NCBI GenBank assembly: GCA_004352715.1
Contig: SCFE01000097.1
Span: forward strand, 1,385,972 to 1,449,971
Length of the DNA: 64,000 bases
Origin: Hofstenia miamia
Taxonomy: Eukaryota; Xenacoelomorpha; Acoela
Reading direction: 5' to 3'
The notes beneath the pieces are model-generated. The model was not told the origin of the DNA and ran no database searches. It was given only the letters and a program-made list of their open reading frames with translations. A program made the position numbers and the translations under genes. Position 1 is the stretch's first letter. The number at the start of each line of letters is the position of its first letter. Below, piece after piece: positions 11,339 through 20,872 of the stretch.

Positions 11339-13537
11339 TTAAAACTGATTAAGGAAAAGAATGTCATTAACAGTTTTTGGATTGAGTCGTTGCCTTCGCT
11401 TTGTGAGGACTTGGCTGCTGGTGCTGAAAACTCGTTCAGACTCGGCACTTGAACCCGGAATGCCGAAAAGTCGTACTGCAAGGTTGTAAAGCTGGGGCCA
11501 GCGGGTTGACCAACCAGACCACCAGGCAAGAAGAGAGTGGTGACCCACGGGTCCAAAACTTGATTCCAGGTAGTACTGCAGTTCGGCGTCCAGGGTTGAT
11601 CGATTCTGGGTGTCTTCGTGCTCCTGAAAAATATCAAAAGCAGTATCCACTTTTCTCTTTTTGGGACAGGGCTCTAAGGTAATTTCCACTGTGCCTTCGA
11701 CACTGTAAGATTTAGCTAGTTTTTTCAGGGAATCTATGGTACCACTACGTTCGCTTTTTGTTTCCAGCATATTTAATTCTTTAAAGTATCGGTGTAGGAA
11801 GGTAGCAATATAATGCAAATCAGACAAATGTGTTTTGTCAACCAGTGATTTTTGTCGTACTGCAAGGTTGTAAAGCTGGGGCCAGCGGGTTGACCAACCA
11901 GACCACCAGGCAAGAAGAGAGTGGTGACCCACGGGTCCAAAACTTGATTCCAGGTAGTACTGCAGTTCGGCGTCCAGGGTTGATCGATTCTGGGTGTCTT
12001 CGTGCTCCTGAAAAATATCAAAAGCAGTATCCACTTTTCTCTTTTTGGGACAGGGCTCTAAGGTAATTTCCACTGTGCCTTCGACACTGTAAGATTTAGC
12101 TAGTTTTTTCAGGGAATCTATGGTACCACTACGTTCGCTTTGTGTTTCCAGCATATTTAATTCTTTAAAGGATGGGTGTAGGAAGGTAGCAATATAATGC
12201 AAATCAGACAAATGTGTTTTGTCAACCAGTGATTTTTGCACTTCTTTCTTGAATTCTTGCAAAAAGTAAGGCTCATCGTCCTGGGGTTTGCAGGTTTGAA
12301 GCAGTTTATAATAATATGGGACAACCAGGGGCAATGTTGGATAATCAGATGCAGACAAATCAGTACTGGCTTTCTTGAAAGGATGCAAAAATTCTACTAC
12401 GAGTTTCATATTTTCAGAATTTAGACCCTCGACTCGGCATGTTTCCTTTTCAGTTGCAAGAATAGAAGAAATGTCCGCAAAATTTTCCACGATGCTTTGA
12501 AGCATGAAAAATGCAGTATTCCAACGGGTGTCACATTGCTGCTTCAGACTAGTGCGCAAGCGTTTTTGAAGTCCAGCGCGTTTAAAATATGCAACCAAAT
12601 TTTTAGACATTTCAATCATTCGTTTTAGGTATACAGGTCCGTTGTTAAAAGCATTTTGGAGGGCGAGGTTCAAGCAGTGGCAGATGCATCTTAAATGAGA
12701 GTCGTTACGTAGTCCACTAACTAAATTGGATCCATTATCCGTCACAAAAACAAAATCACATAAATTTTCTTGAATTTGAAATTTTTGAAAAGTTTCTGAA
12801 ATTATATTTCTTGTCACAAGCCCAGTTTTTGTCCCCTCCACCAACTGTGTACACAGCACAAACTTTTTCATTTGCGGTTTGCCTTCAGATTTAATGAAAT
12901 GAATTGTTATTGTAATATACGAGTCACTACACATAGTATTTGTCCAGTACTCAAGGGTCACCCCAAAAAAATTTTGATTTCCATTTCCAAATTCTGAACC
13001 CAACTCGAGCCGTTTTTCAGCAGCCAATTTTTCAACATGCCTTGAAACCGTTCTTGCAGAGCACAAAATTTCTTTGGCCGAAACATGTCCTTTTTTGGCA
13101 CCAACATCAATAAAAAACTGGGCAACTTTTTCAAAGCCACTATCATCAACTATTTCAAACGCCCTCAGGTCAGTTGAACACCATTTGGCAATTTCGTCAG
13201 CAAGTTTTGACTTTTCGTTAACGAAACTCTCGGATTTCGCAAAAGGAAGCGTTTTTTGAGACGGGTTTCTGGAGGAAAAACACTTATCTTTGTGATTTAA
13301 CAACGTTTTTGTTCCAGTCTTTTTAATATCAAAAACCAGCAAAAGTTTGCATTTCTGACATTGTACAAAAGACACAGGTGAATCGTCCACAATCACGGCA
13401 TTAAAATGTTGATAGGCCGGGGAGGTACCTTCTTTCTGTTTGAAAACCACCCTTTCGGATTTTTGCTTGATCAAAATTTGGAGGTCCTCTTTTGTAATCA
13501 TGATAGAAATACCACCTACCGCATAGGAAGGAGACAC
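11339..13537 (-). CDS. hAT transposase with an internal 128-residue tandem duplication
   Basis: A 732-codon open frame encoding the cut-and-paste enzyme of the surrounding hAT element; it would act on DNA in the nucleus. Residues about 58-86 form a BED-type zinc finger (CQKC ... HKDKC). A later block, VTLEYWTN...SYITITIHFI, sits where hAT enzymes carry their first catalytic acid, but as Glu, not the usual Asp. VTDNGSNLVSGL followed by CICHCLNLALQ holds the second aspartate and the conserved C..H motif. The C-terminus (IPGSSAESERVFS ... NDILFLNQF) is the hAT dimerisation region with the expected glutamate. Residues 434-561 are repeated almost exactly as 562-689, including a PKKRKVD basic motif and the WWSGWSTRWP block. 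Without one unit the protein would be 604 residues, the usual hAT size (Hermes is about 612). A second Met at residue 13 is an alternative start. Whether the duplicated enzyme works is unknown. Confidence 0.93.
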   Translation of the reverse strand: MSPSYAVGGISIMITKEDLQILIKQKSERVVFKQKEGTSPAYQHFNAVIVDDSPVSFVQCQKCKLLLVFDIKKTGTKTLLNHKDKCFSSRNPSQKTLPFAKSESFVNEKSKLADEIAKWCSTDLRAFEIVDDSGFEKVAQFFIDVGAKKGHVSAKEILCSARTVSRHVEKLAAEKRLELGSEFGNGNQNFFGVTLEYWTNTMCSDSYITITIHFIKSEGKPQMKKFVLCTQLVEGTKTGLVTRNIISETFQKFQIQENLCDFVFVTDNGSNLVSGLRNDSHLRCICHCLNLALQNAFNNGPVYLKRMIEMSKNLVAYFKRAGLQKRLRTSLKQQCDTRWNTAFFMLQSIVENFADISSILATEKETCRVEGLNSENMKLVVEFLHPFKKASTDLSASDYPTLPLVVPYYYKLLQTCKPQDDEPYFLQEFKKEVQKSLVDKTHLSDLHYIATFLHPSFKELNMLETQSERSGTIDSLKKLAKSYSVEGTVEITLEPCPKKRKVDTAFDIFQEHEDTQNRSTLDAELQYYLESSFGPVGHHSLLAWWSGWSTRWPQLYNLAVRQKSLVDKTHLSDLHYIATFLHRYFKELNMLETKSERSGTIDSLKKLAKSYSVEGTVEITLEPCPKKRKVDTAFDIFQEHEDTQNRSTLDAELQYYLESSFGPVGHHSLLAWWSGWSTRWPQLYNLAVRLFGIPGSSAESERVFSTSSQVLTKRRQRLNPKTVNDILFLNQF
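11471..12238. repeat. In-frame tandem duplication, 2 x 384 bp, in the hAT transposase
   Basis: 11471-11854 and 11855-12238 are adjacent copies of 384 bp (128 codons). I count three base differences, which change the protein in three places (Pro/Arg, Ser/Tyr, Gln/Lys). The junction is clean and keeps the reading frame. The near identity means the duplication is recent, after or shortly before insertion. Confidence 0.95.
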
Positions 13538-13682
13538 GTGCAGAAATAAGACAATTGGCGCTGGTCTCGATTGCGAATGAAAGGCTCACGATGCCCACTG
13601 ACGCAATTGACAGCAGCGCAATTACATACAGCGATGAGTGGAACTCAATTAGGCAAGGTTGTAATTAGTCTCAAAGTAAGGC

Positions 13683-13735
13683 GCGAACCCGACCCAACCC
13701 GACGCAACCTTGAACCCGACCCGACGTTGGGTTCT
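13683..13735. repeat. Right subterminal ACCCGA repeat cluster of the hAT
   Basis: At least four AACCCGACCC-type words lie just inside the right end, in the same orientation as the left cluster on this strand. They lie about 145 bp upstream of the transposase start and so could also affect its transcription (inference). Confidence 0.7.
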
Positions 13736-13827
13736 GATATCAATCACTGTTGTGTATCCAGGATGCCAAGAGGAGGGAGGGGCCCATGGCCACCTGGCCC
13801 TCCCCTAGCCACGGCCCTAATGAAAAA

Positions 13828-15197
13828 CCAGCTCTTAAAATCATGGTTTTTCCAAATAATTCCTTTAGAAGGCGAAATATTCGCAAATCAGCCTGAATTA
13901 GAAGCGGGGGGAGGGTTGCAAGCTATTTAATTTACGGAGCCAAGCCAATAGACAATATATGTACACTAAATATATTATTGAAGGCTATAATAGAAATGAT
14001 AATTAATAGTAAATTCTAAGTGCAATGAAAGTTCGGCTCTAAGCATGCTAGTATGCATGTGACTGGCTAAAAGATACAAATAATTTCGGGAGGGTGCATT
14101 AAGATTTTAGGGGCCTGATCTCCTCGGACTAACTGCAGCGCCAAGCACCACCCTGACGTCAACGCAGGCCCTTTTTAAGTATTTAACAAACACTAACTGT
14201 CTAAAATTGAAAAAGCTTTATTCAATATTGGAAGAATTTTTCGTAGAAAAATACTTTACAACTCTGGAACATGTTAATAGATTAAGTTTTCATTGTGTTG
14301 ATAATTTAAATAAAGACTGAGTTTGTTATCATTAATTGACCTAATTGTTCATTACTAACTATATCTCTAGGCAAGTCAATGCGGAGAGGAATCTGTACAT
14401 ATGGTATTCTTGCATATGTATCAAAAAGTTCGATAATGGGTGCAGCAGATGCCCAAATATATTTTGTTTTGGTGTCTATTTGCATTTTTCAAGTCATTAA
14501 ATTCACATGAAAACATCTTAAAATACGCGACGGTTGGAAAATTTATGGCACATAATCCCTTGTGTGAAATTCGGGAGGCTCAGAGAACTTCTAGTGATTA
14601 AACAAAATGGATAGGAGGCCTCAGAAAAAGTTATAGCAAATATGAAATCTCACACAAAAATTATTTGCAAAACCGTACGCCACTTCATAGGATTACCTAT
14701 GTATGGTTAGAATCTCCATAAGGACCATTTTAACTAACAGTAGACTAAAATTTGCATTTATAGCTGCCTTTCACTATCATAAGTTGCTGCAATACTGATG
14801 TTACCTGTTTCATAAACGCTTTCGGCTTCTTCAGTAAAAAGTCCGTCACTTTCACCAATGTTAATCAGATAAGTCATTCCAATAAACCCTTCGTGAATCT
14901 ACAACCACTGACAACAATCTTGTCTACAAATGACGATTCTAGTTCTATTCATAATAAAACTCCCAAAAATGATATTGCAAAAGTGAAATGTTATGTTGCA
15001 GATTGCCCTTTCCAATGACTTTTTTTGGCGGTTCAAAAGAGATTCAATGTATAACACTGCAGACAATATTATGAGGATAAAATCAATAAAATGAAATAGA
15101 TGACTTGGTTGAAACAGTACCGCACTGGTTTTAAATTATGCTTGGGCATTAGCAATCATAAAGAACGTTCTTCATCACTGCACATTTACATAATGTA
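13828..15197. other. Intergenic stretch with a GC-rich MITE-like end
   Basis: Mostly AT-rich, no gene seen. The segment 14088-14174 is unusually GC-rich (GGGAGGGTGC, GGGGCCTGATC, GCAGGCCC) and contains a TGACGTCA palindrome at 14154-14161. Its outer edge, GGGCCTGCGTT when reverse complemented, resembles the GC-rich ends of the MITE at 10977-13819, so it may be one end of a related element. I found no partner end. Confidence 0.35.
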
Positions 15198-15199
15198 TA

Positions 15200-16491
15200 T
15201 AGTTAGCTGCAAAAAAAATGAGACTAGAAAAAAGGCATATTACTTTTGAACTACTGAACGTAACAACTCAAGAAAAGTAAGATTTTAAAGATACATTAAA
15301 GGACTATAAGTAAAAAGCATCAAAGTCTAATTTGTTTTCGTCCTGTAGAAATAACTTCATTCAAACGAACTGAAACTGATTTCATTAAATTGGACTTCAT
15401 TTCAGATGTCAAAATGTGTTGACTTTCTTGGATTTTTTCTTTTAAATCGGATATATTTTTCGGATTTTTCTTCTCAACGTCATTTTTCAATATCTGCCAC
15501 ACGTTTTCGATTGGAGAAAGATCAGCAGAACTTGGTGGCCATTGCAAAAACTGGATATTATTTTCAGAAAACCAATTTTTTGTCTTTGCTGACGTGTGCG
15601 GGGTTGCTCCGTCCTGTTGGAGTATCCATCCATCATCATATAAAGCATCAGCATAAGGCATAAATTCAGCTATAATTTGGCAATATCTTTGACTGTCGAT
15701 TGTGGCTTTTCCGTCTAAAATTTTCAAATAAAACCCACGATAGGAAAGTGCTCCCCAAACCATAATTTTTTGGTCGAACTTTGGAACCGCTTTTGTTGGT
15801 CTTGGACATTTCTTTGACGACCACACTTGTACTTTGTTTCTGTGTAGTTGAAATACGCACTCATCAGTTATCCAAACATCTTCAAAAGTGTAGTCTTTCC
15901 AATCTTTCACGAAATTTAATCTTTTTTCTTGATGTTCTTTTGTAATCAGAAGTCGATTTTTTCTGCCAATTTTTGTAACTCCACTTTTTTTCAGTGTTCT
16001 CTGAACTGTGGTTTCATGCACAGAGATGTCGGCTTCAGTTTGAAGTCGGTTTGCAATTTTTTTCCCAGAAATATAGGGATTTTTGAGAGCAATTGCGACT
16101 GTTTTCTGAATGAATTTTCCAATAATTTTTTGAGGGCGTCCACTTCCTTTTCTTCTTTTGACAGATTCTCCTTGTCGAATTTTTTTCAGCTTTCGAAAAT
16201 ATGTTGATCGAGAAATTTGCGATGTCGCAAAGGCGTTTTCAAGCTGTTCCAACGTTTCCATTCCGAAGAAATCAAGTAGAAACTTTGCAAAGCAAACAAT
16301 TTGTTTGGTAAAGGTTTTCAAATAATTACGAAGTACCAGTTTAATTAATTAACTTTTAGTTTGACCATTTTAAAGTTCACAAAATTCTCGTTGTCTTTTA
16401 TTTTTACAGTTTTCCTCTAAAACGTCTCAATACGTTTCCACAAAGCGTGAAAAAATAGGTGTTCAGTCTCATTTTTTTTTGCAGCCAACTA
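15200..16491 (-). mobile_element. Complete Tc1-like element
   Basis: A 1292-bp element with ends TAGTTRGCTGCAAAAAAA followed by ATGAGACT (15200-15225 and, inverted, 16465-16491). The arms differ by one substitution and two bases in the A run. TA dinucleotides at 15198-15199 and 16492-16493 fit the Tc1/mariner target duplication. A single open transposase frame fills most of the element. Size, ends and frame are all as expected of an autonomous Tc1 copy. Confidence 0.94.
15320..16321 (-). CDS. Tc1 transposase, DD34E, apparently intact
   Basis: A 333-codon open frame of normal Tc1 length. It encodes the transposase that binds the element's inverted ends and cuts and pastes it at TA sites. Residues about 21-46 form the first helix-turn-helix (LEQLENAFATSQISRSTYF). 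A GSGRPQK hook, the GRPR-like linker of the family, follows, then a second helix-turn-helix (NPYISGKKIANRLQ ... ETTVQRTLKKSG). The catalytic acids are the Asp in VWITDECVF, the Asp in LQQDGATPHTS and, 34 residues on, the Glu in LSPIENVW, giving DD34E. Also visible is the conserved MVWGALS block. No stop or frameshift interrupts it. METLEQL at residue 21 is a plausible alternative start. Activity cannot be judged from sequence alone, but every key residue is present. Confidence 0.95.
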   Translation of the reverse strand: MKTFTKQIVCFAKFLLDFFGMETLEQLENAFATSQISRSTYFRKLKKIRQGESVKRRKGSGRPQKIIGKFIQKTVAIALKNPYISGKKIANRLQTEADISVHETTVQRTLKKSGVTKIGRKNRLLITKEHQEKRLNFVKDWKDYTFEDVWITDECVFQLHRNKVQVWSSKKCPRPTKAVPKFDQKIMVWGALSYRGFYLKILDGKATIDSQRYCQIIAEFMPYADALYDDGWILQQDGATPHTSAKTKNWFSENNIQFLQWPPSSADLSPIENVWQILKNDVEKKNPKNISDLKEKIQESQHILTSEMKSNLMKSVSVRLNEVISTGRKQIRL

Positions 16492-16493
16492 TA

Positions 16494-18553
16494 GTAGCAT
16501 GACTCACAAATTTGAAAATACATACCTTAAGTTATTTTGCTCTTGACTGGAACATTGTCATCGATTAAAGAAAATTAAAAATAATGGAATGAATCTTGTA
16601 TTGCAATCCCAAAAAGTAAGTAATGAATCTGTTTTCTTAAATCGAATTTGAAAACTAAGAAATTTAACGTCGGAAAATATTCAGAATTTCAGGGACGCTG
16701 CGAAAAAGATATGATAAGAAGACCTTCAAAGAAAATGGACATTTAACGTGGTGAAGCACCGACATGCCATTACTGACCAAGGCCTGCAACGATTAATATC
16801 TATTTGCTTTAAATTACATTAAAATAGTCAAGAATTTGATTTACCCACTTATTTCCTTATTTCAAATTTTCTGTAATAATTTTTAAATGCAACTTGACTA
16901 CCTGTCATGTCGAAAGGACACGAGCAAGGACGTTCACTAATTTTACTGAGGTGGCGATAAGAGACATTTCAGTTTGGAAAATTTTGTTAAGAACGACATT
17001 TGCTATAGTAGCCATATAAAATCAATTATTTAAATAAACAATTCTTAAGCCTAATTAAACGAAAATGTTTTGTAATTGTTCCCCAAATTTTGTATATCCG
17101 GTATTGCTGAAAAAAATATAAACTATTAAAAAGAATTATTAGAATGTAAAGGAAACAATTTCTCTTTTTACTTCAAAAGTTCAAGTACGCAGAAAGTAAA
17201 TACGCGCTCAAGTTCACTAATGATGGCGTTTTAATAAATCGAGTATTTAATTATAGGAACTGTGACGTCAATGAATCCTTTGTAAAAGCAAAATATGCAC
17301 TCAATTTTATTATGTTTGCATTGTATGGCAAATATTAGTTAATGATAGAGTATGCTGAATTACATATTGTTCATTCGAGGAGACATTCGCATTGAAACAT
17401 ATGATAATATTAAGAAACAACAGCGTTTGTTTAAGAACACTAAAATATTGACTATAGATTTAATGGATATATTAAGAGAGAGGCGCAAAGTAAAGATGTC
17501 CAGACAATTTAGTATATTTGATATTTAAGCATGCAAAACTCTGATTCCCTTACTGAGTCTTATATAAATGTTTTTTGTGATCGTAAACAAGATTCTCCAC
17601 AAAGTTTGTTGTCAGCCTATATGCGTTGAATAGTAGGCTGCAAAATTGACCTAACTGCAGATTCCTTTAAATCAACTCTTCCATAGAACATATTTAACTT
17701 TAGAATGGTATTGTGAGGGTTTTTCACAATCAATATATTATATATAACTGCATTGCAATATTTTTTGACAAAATTCAACTGAGACAGGTTACCTGACTGT
17801 ATTTCCTTTTTTCATATAGTATTTCAAGGTAGAAAATGCTTATTGAATTCTAATCATGTTACTAAAAAGTGATTTAGGTTATGCTTTCCTTGATGGGATT
17901 GATAAGAAGCACTTAATTGTTACATCCGTTTTAATTTAATAAATAATACATGGTTTCTGTCAAAGTAACCCACAACAGCCTTGAGAAAGTGCCACAAAAT
18001 GAGTTTTCGACAATTAAAAAATTATTGTGTGGCACTTCCTTTGCTATAATATGACTGAAAATTGATTATAATTAACAATACGAATAAGCTGAGTGGCATC
18101 AGGTGAAAAATCTTTCTACGGAATATCCTAGAATACATACTTATTATTTAAAAGTGTGCAGACATTGTCTAGAGTTTAATTTCACTCCCTTCAAGTGAAG
18201 ACTGCTTCGATATTTGTTTCGATATTTGTCACTAAATATTTCAATTTTTTAGATGAGCATGTAACTCCTCCCAAAGATAATCTAATTAAATACAACAATT
18301 CTTTGAAAGAATTCGGCGAGTAAAGTAATTAAAATTGAGCTGTCTTTCCATCAATTACGAGAGACTTGATTAGTGAAAAGTAAAAAAGAATTCTTTCAAG
18401 ATGCATTAATCATAAATTCTTTAAAAGTTAATTAAAAAACATTTAAATGGGTTACATTAAACAAGAGTCAACTTATGCTCAAATTATGGTATAGACCGAA
18501 ACTTGGTATTTTGCACACACATATTTTCTTTGAAAAGATAAAATATTCCAAAC
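16494..18553. other. Noncoding stretch with one small foldback
   Basis: AT-rich, stops in all frames, no exon recognised. It contains a TGACGTCA palindrome at 17263-17270 and the hairpin listed separately at 17987-18037. Confidence 0.5.
17987..18037. repeat. Short foldback with AAGTGCCACA arms
   Basis: The left arm AAGTGCCACAAAAT pairs with the right arm ATTATTGTGTGGCACTT around a loop of about 20 bases, with a small bulge. The GTGCCACA word also occurs in the inverted-repeat element at 28162-28528. It could be a tiny MITE remnant or a transcribed hairpin; neither is shown. Confidence 0.5.
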
Positions 18554-18860
18554 CAGACTTTTAAACGAGCCGCAATTTCTGAGCTCGGCTCGCCACATAA
18601 AATCTTTCAGTGAGGCTCGCTTCAGCTCGATATTTTCTTAAAAATTTTGAGTTCTCAGAATTTTTACATAGCTCTTCCTAATATTGAATAACTACTTCTA
18701 ATAAATGAGATTATAAGAAAGGCATTTGAATGAAAAATAAGAAAAATCTGCATAATCAAATTAACAAGCAGAACTATAAATTTGTTTTGCTTAAAAAGGC
18801 TCGTTTTGGGCTCGTTGTATATCCAATATTCTGCTCAAGCTCGGTTTGGCTCGTTAGAAA
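18554..18860. mobile_element. Partial hAT-type MITE, sibling of 19277-19678
   Basis: Starts CAGACTTTTAAACGAGCC and aligns along its length with the next element, sharing blocks such as ACATAGCTCTTCCTA and AACAAGCAGAACTATAAA. It contains several GGCTCG words near both ends. The right-hand terminus stops at a TTAGAAA/T-run and lacks the terminal inverted repeat, so this copy is truncated or eroded. Confidence 0.75.
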
Positions 18861-19276
18861 TTTTTTTTTAGAGATCACGACTAATCACATTTGAAGTGTA
18901 CAGAGGTAAAATAATCAGTCACATTTCGTAAAAAAATAGTTTTTGATCCCTCATGTTAACCTTGGTAAAAGGTATGTATGTCTCAATGTCAAAATAGAGA
19001 AGCTTAACTGATTAATGTTCAGCCAGAAATCGTTGAAAGTACGATTGAAACATACATCAGACCAAAGTGATAATGATGGTTCAAAAATGGGATTTTGATC
19101 AGTTTGCCTATGTACTTGCGATGCGTTCTATCGCTCAAAATCTTCGGCCAATAAATCCAAAGCTATCAGACATTTGTATAAAATTACATGAATTCTGAAA
19201 ATGGGACAATCGCCCCTTAAATCTATCAAACTGCCGACATTCTGGCATGGTTCTATAAATATTTATCAGTATATAA

Positions 19277-19678
19277 CAGACTTGTCAACGCGCCGACATT
19301 TCTAAGCTCGGCTCGGCTCGGTTCGGCTCGTTTAAATTTTGTGTAAGTTCAGCTTGGCTCGGTTCGGCTCGCCAAATAAAATCTTTGAATGAGGCTCGTC
19401 TTAGCTCGGTATTTTTTTAAAAATATTGTCCTCAAAGAATTTTTTACATAGCTCTTCCTAGTATTTAATAAACATTTCTTAAATAAGATTATAGGAAAGG
19501 CATACTAACTGCAAAAAATAAGAAAAGTCTCCATAATCAACTTAACAAGCAGAACTATAAACTTGCTTTGCCTAAAATAGGCTCGTTTTGGGCTCGTTGT
19601 ATATCAAATACTGTACTGAAGCTCGGCTTAGCTCGGCTCGGCTCGGCTCGTTAGAAGCTCGGCTCGTTGACAAATCTG
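19277..19678. mobile_element. Complete hAT-type MITE with GGCTCG-rich ends
   Basis: A 402-bp element with ends CAGACTTGTCAACGCGCCGA (left) and CAGATTTGTCAACGAGCCGA (right, reverse complement). It is flanked by a perfect 8-bp target duplication, GTATATAA, at 19269-19276 and 19679-19686. Both ends carry strings of GGCTCG, inverted relative to the arms. There is no open frame, so it depends on a transposase encoded elsewhere. The ACCCGA repeats of the 11-kb hAT do not match GGCTCG, so that enzyme is probably not its driver (inference). Confidence 0.9.
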
Positions 19679-19686
19679 GTATATAA

Positions 19687-20400
19687 TTGCCAATTGGATC
19701 AAAATGGACAAATTTAAGACATTTTGTTTGCTTCATCTAAATCAACAAAAAAATATACACATCAAATTATGTTGATAATCCATTTGGATTCCTATATTTA
19801 ATATCTTTCAATGTTTTATTTGATGTTCTCTTGAAATGTCTGCTGCCAACTTATTCTAAAGTAGTTGTGGCTGTTCTAGATCAAAAAATTGTATTAAATA
19901 GTAAAAATTGTTTACAGTTCTATGTTAACCAATGGTAGGGAAACGTTGAATTTGCAAAATATATGCAAATGCAAGTAAAATTGTTTTCAGGAAAACTACT
20001 TTGTCAAGAAGGATGCTTTGCTATAATAAAATAGAATATTAAATCAATAATGCCAACAATGTACAGAAAACCAACAAAATACTTAACATATGCATAGGCT
20101 TAATGTATGTTAAGATTTCGTTTCAGGTATTAAAAAGTTAATCGTTTCACAATTAAGTATATGCTGTAATTTATAAGCATCAAACAATTGAAATGAATCA
20201 AAGAAATAAAATAGGTGGGGCACAAATCCGCTAATAACGGATAACGAAACAAATTGAATGTCTGCACTTGGGAATATAATTTAAATTATACATAAATTTT
20301 ATATGAATGATAAGGACGTTTAAAAATATTTATGAAAACTAAAATACCTTGCGGAGCAGAAATATTTTCCAAATTAGCAAAATACCTCAAAATATTTCAG
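19687..20400. other. Noncoding stretch
   Basis: AT-rich with no element or exon seen. It ends in ATATTTCAG, a possible splice acceptor for the coding-like patch that follows. Confidence 0.5.
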
Positions 20401-20872
20401 TTGCGATAAATATGATTAAAACTATTGCAAACATTGATGCAGATATTCCCCAATTTGACGGAAGATGGCATAACTACAACAGATATCTGCATACAGCCAA
20501 GTTGTATCATACACTTTCTGAAGCAGGTGTTACATCTTGCACGTGTTAATTTTTTAAATTCGTGTTAAAATAAATTTAAGAAGACAGAAATTTTGCGTGC
20601 ACTTCATGAATATTCGTCTAGGGATGAGAATGAACACTCAGTACGTAGACTTCGATATGTTGAATTTCAACTAATAACGTTATTTTTTAAAGAGGCAACT
20701 TTCAAAGCTAGTAAAGTTACCGGTAGTGTGAAAACGGTAGGCAATACAGTCCTCAAGCATGTCTGCTGAAAAAATGGCTTCCTTATTACATTTTGTTACA
20801 AAGAAAAGAACTTTCCTGGGAAATTGCCATGTCAAAGAACTGATGATGAATAAAAATTCAGATTTGAAATAA
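20401..20872 (+). pseudogene. Broken coding-like region, unknown product
   Basis: Three short open stretches in different frames follow each other on the plus strand with balanced, protein-like composition. The first (20403-20526) encodes about 41 residues including DADIPQFDGRWHNYNRYLH and ends at GAAGCAG|GTGTTA, a donor-like site. The second (20569-20769) encodes about 66 residues including LRALHEYSSRDENEH and RRLRYVEFQLITLFF. The third (20759-20872) starts at ATG and contains MASLLHFVTKKRTFLGN. The second and third overlap in different frames. Either this is a frameshifted pseudogene or transposon relic, or exons with very short introns (the first two are only about 55 bp apart). I do not recognise the protein. 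Confidence 0.4.

Larger units (their letters stand above)
11186..13749 (-). mobile_element. Complete Hermes/hobo-like hAT transposon
   Basis: A 2564-bp element with inverted ends CAGTGATTGACATC (left) and CAGTGATTGATATC (right, reverse complement). It is flanked by a perfect 8-bp target duplication, TTGTGTAT, at 11178-11185 and 13750-13757. Inside each end lies a cluster of ACCCGA repeats. One long open frame on the minus strand encodes the transposase. Intact ends, intact duplication and an uninterrupted frame all indicate a young insertion. The family call rests on the BED finger, the C-terminal dimerisation motif and the target size. Confidence 0.95.
10977..13819. mobile_element. hAT-type MITE split by a later hAT insertion
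   Basis: The left end reads CAGGCCCGTGGCTTG. The right end, reverse complemented, reads TAGGGCCGTGGCTAG, and both are followed inward by GGGCCATGG-like blocks. The 8-bp word ATGAAAAA directly flanks both ends (10969-10976 and 13820-13827), the target-duplication size of hAT elements. Removing the inner transposon and one of its target copies leaves a host MITE of about 271 bp with no coding capacity. It must predate the hAT inside it. Confidence 0.85.

Noticed and set aside
11449-12066. Plus-strand open frames repeated at 11449-11682 and 11830-12066
   Set aside because: They are antisense shadows of the hAT transposase and look duplicated only because the transposase DNA is duplicated.
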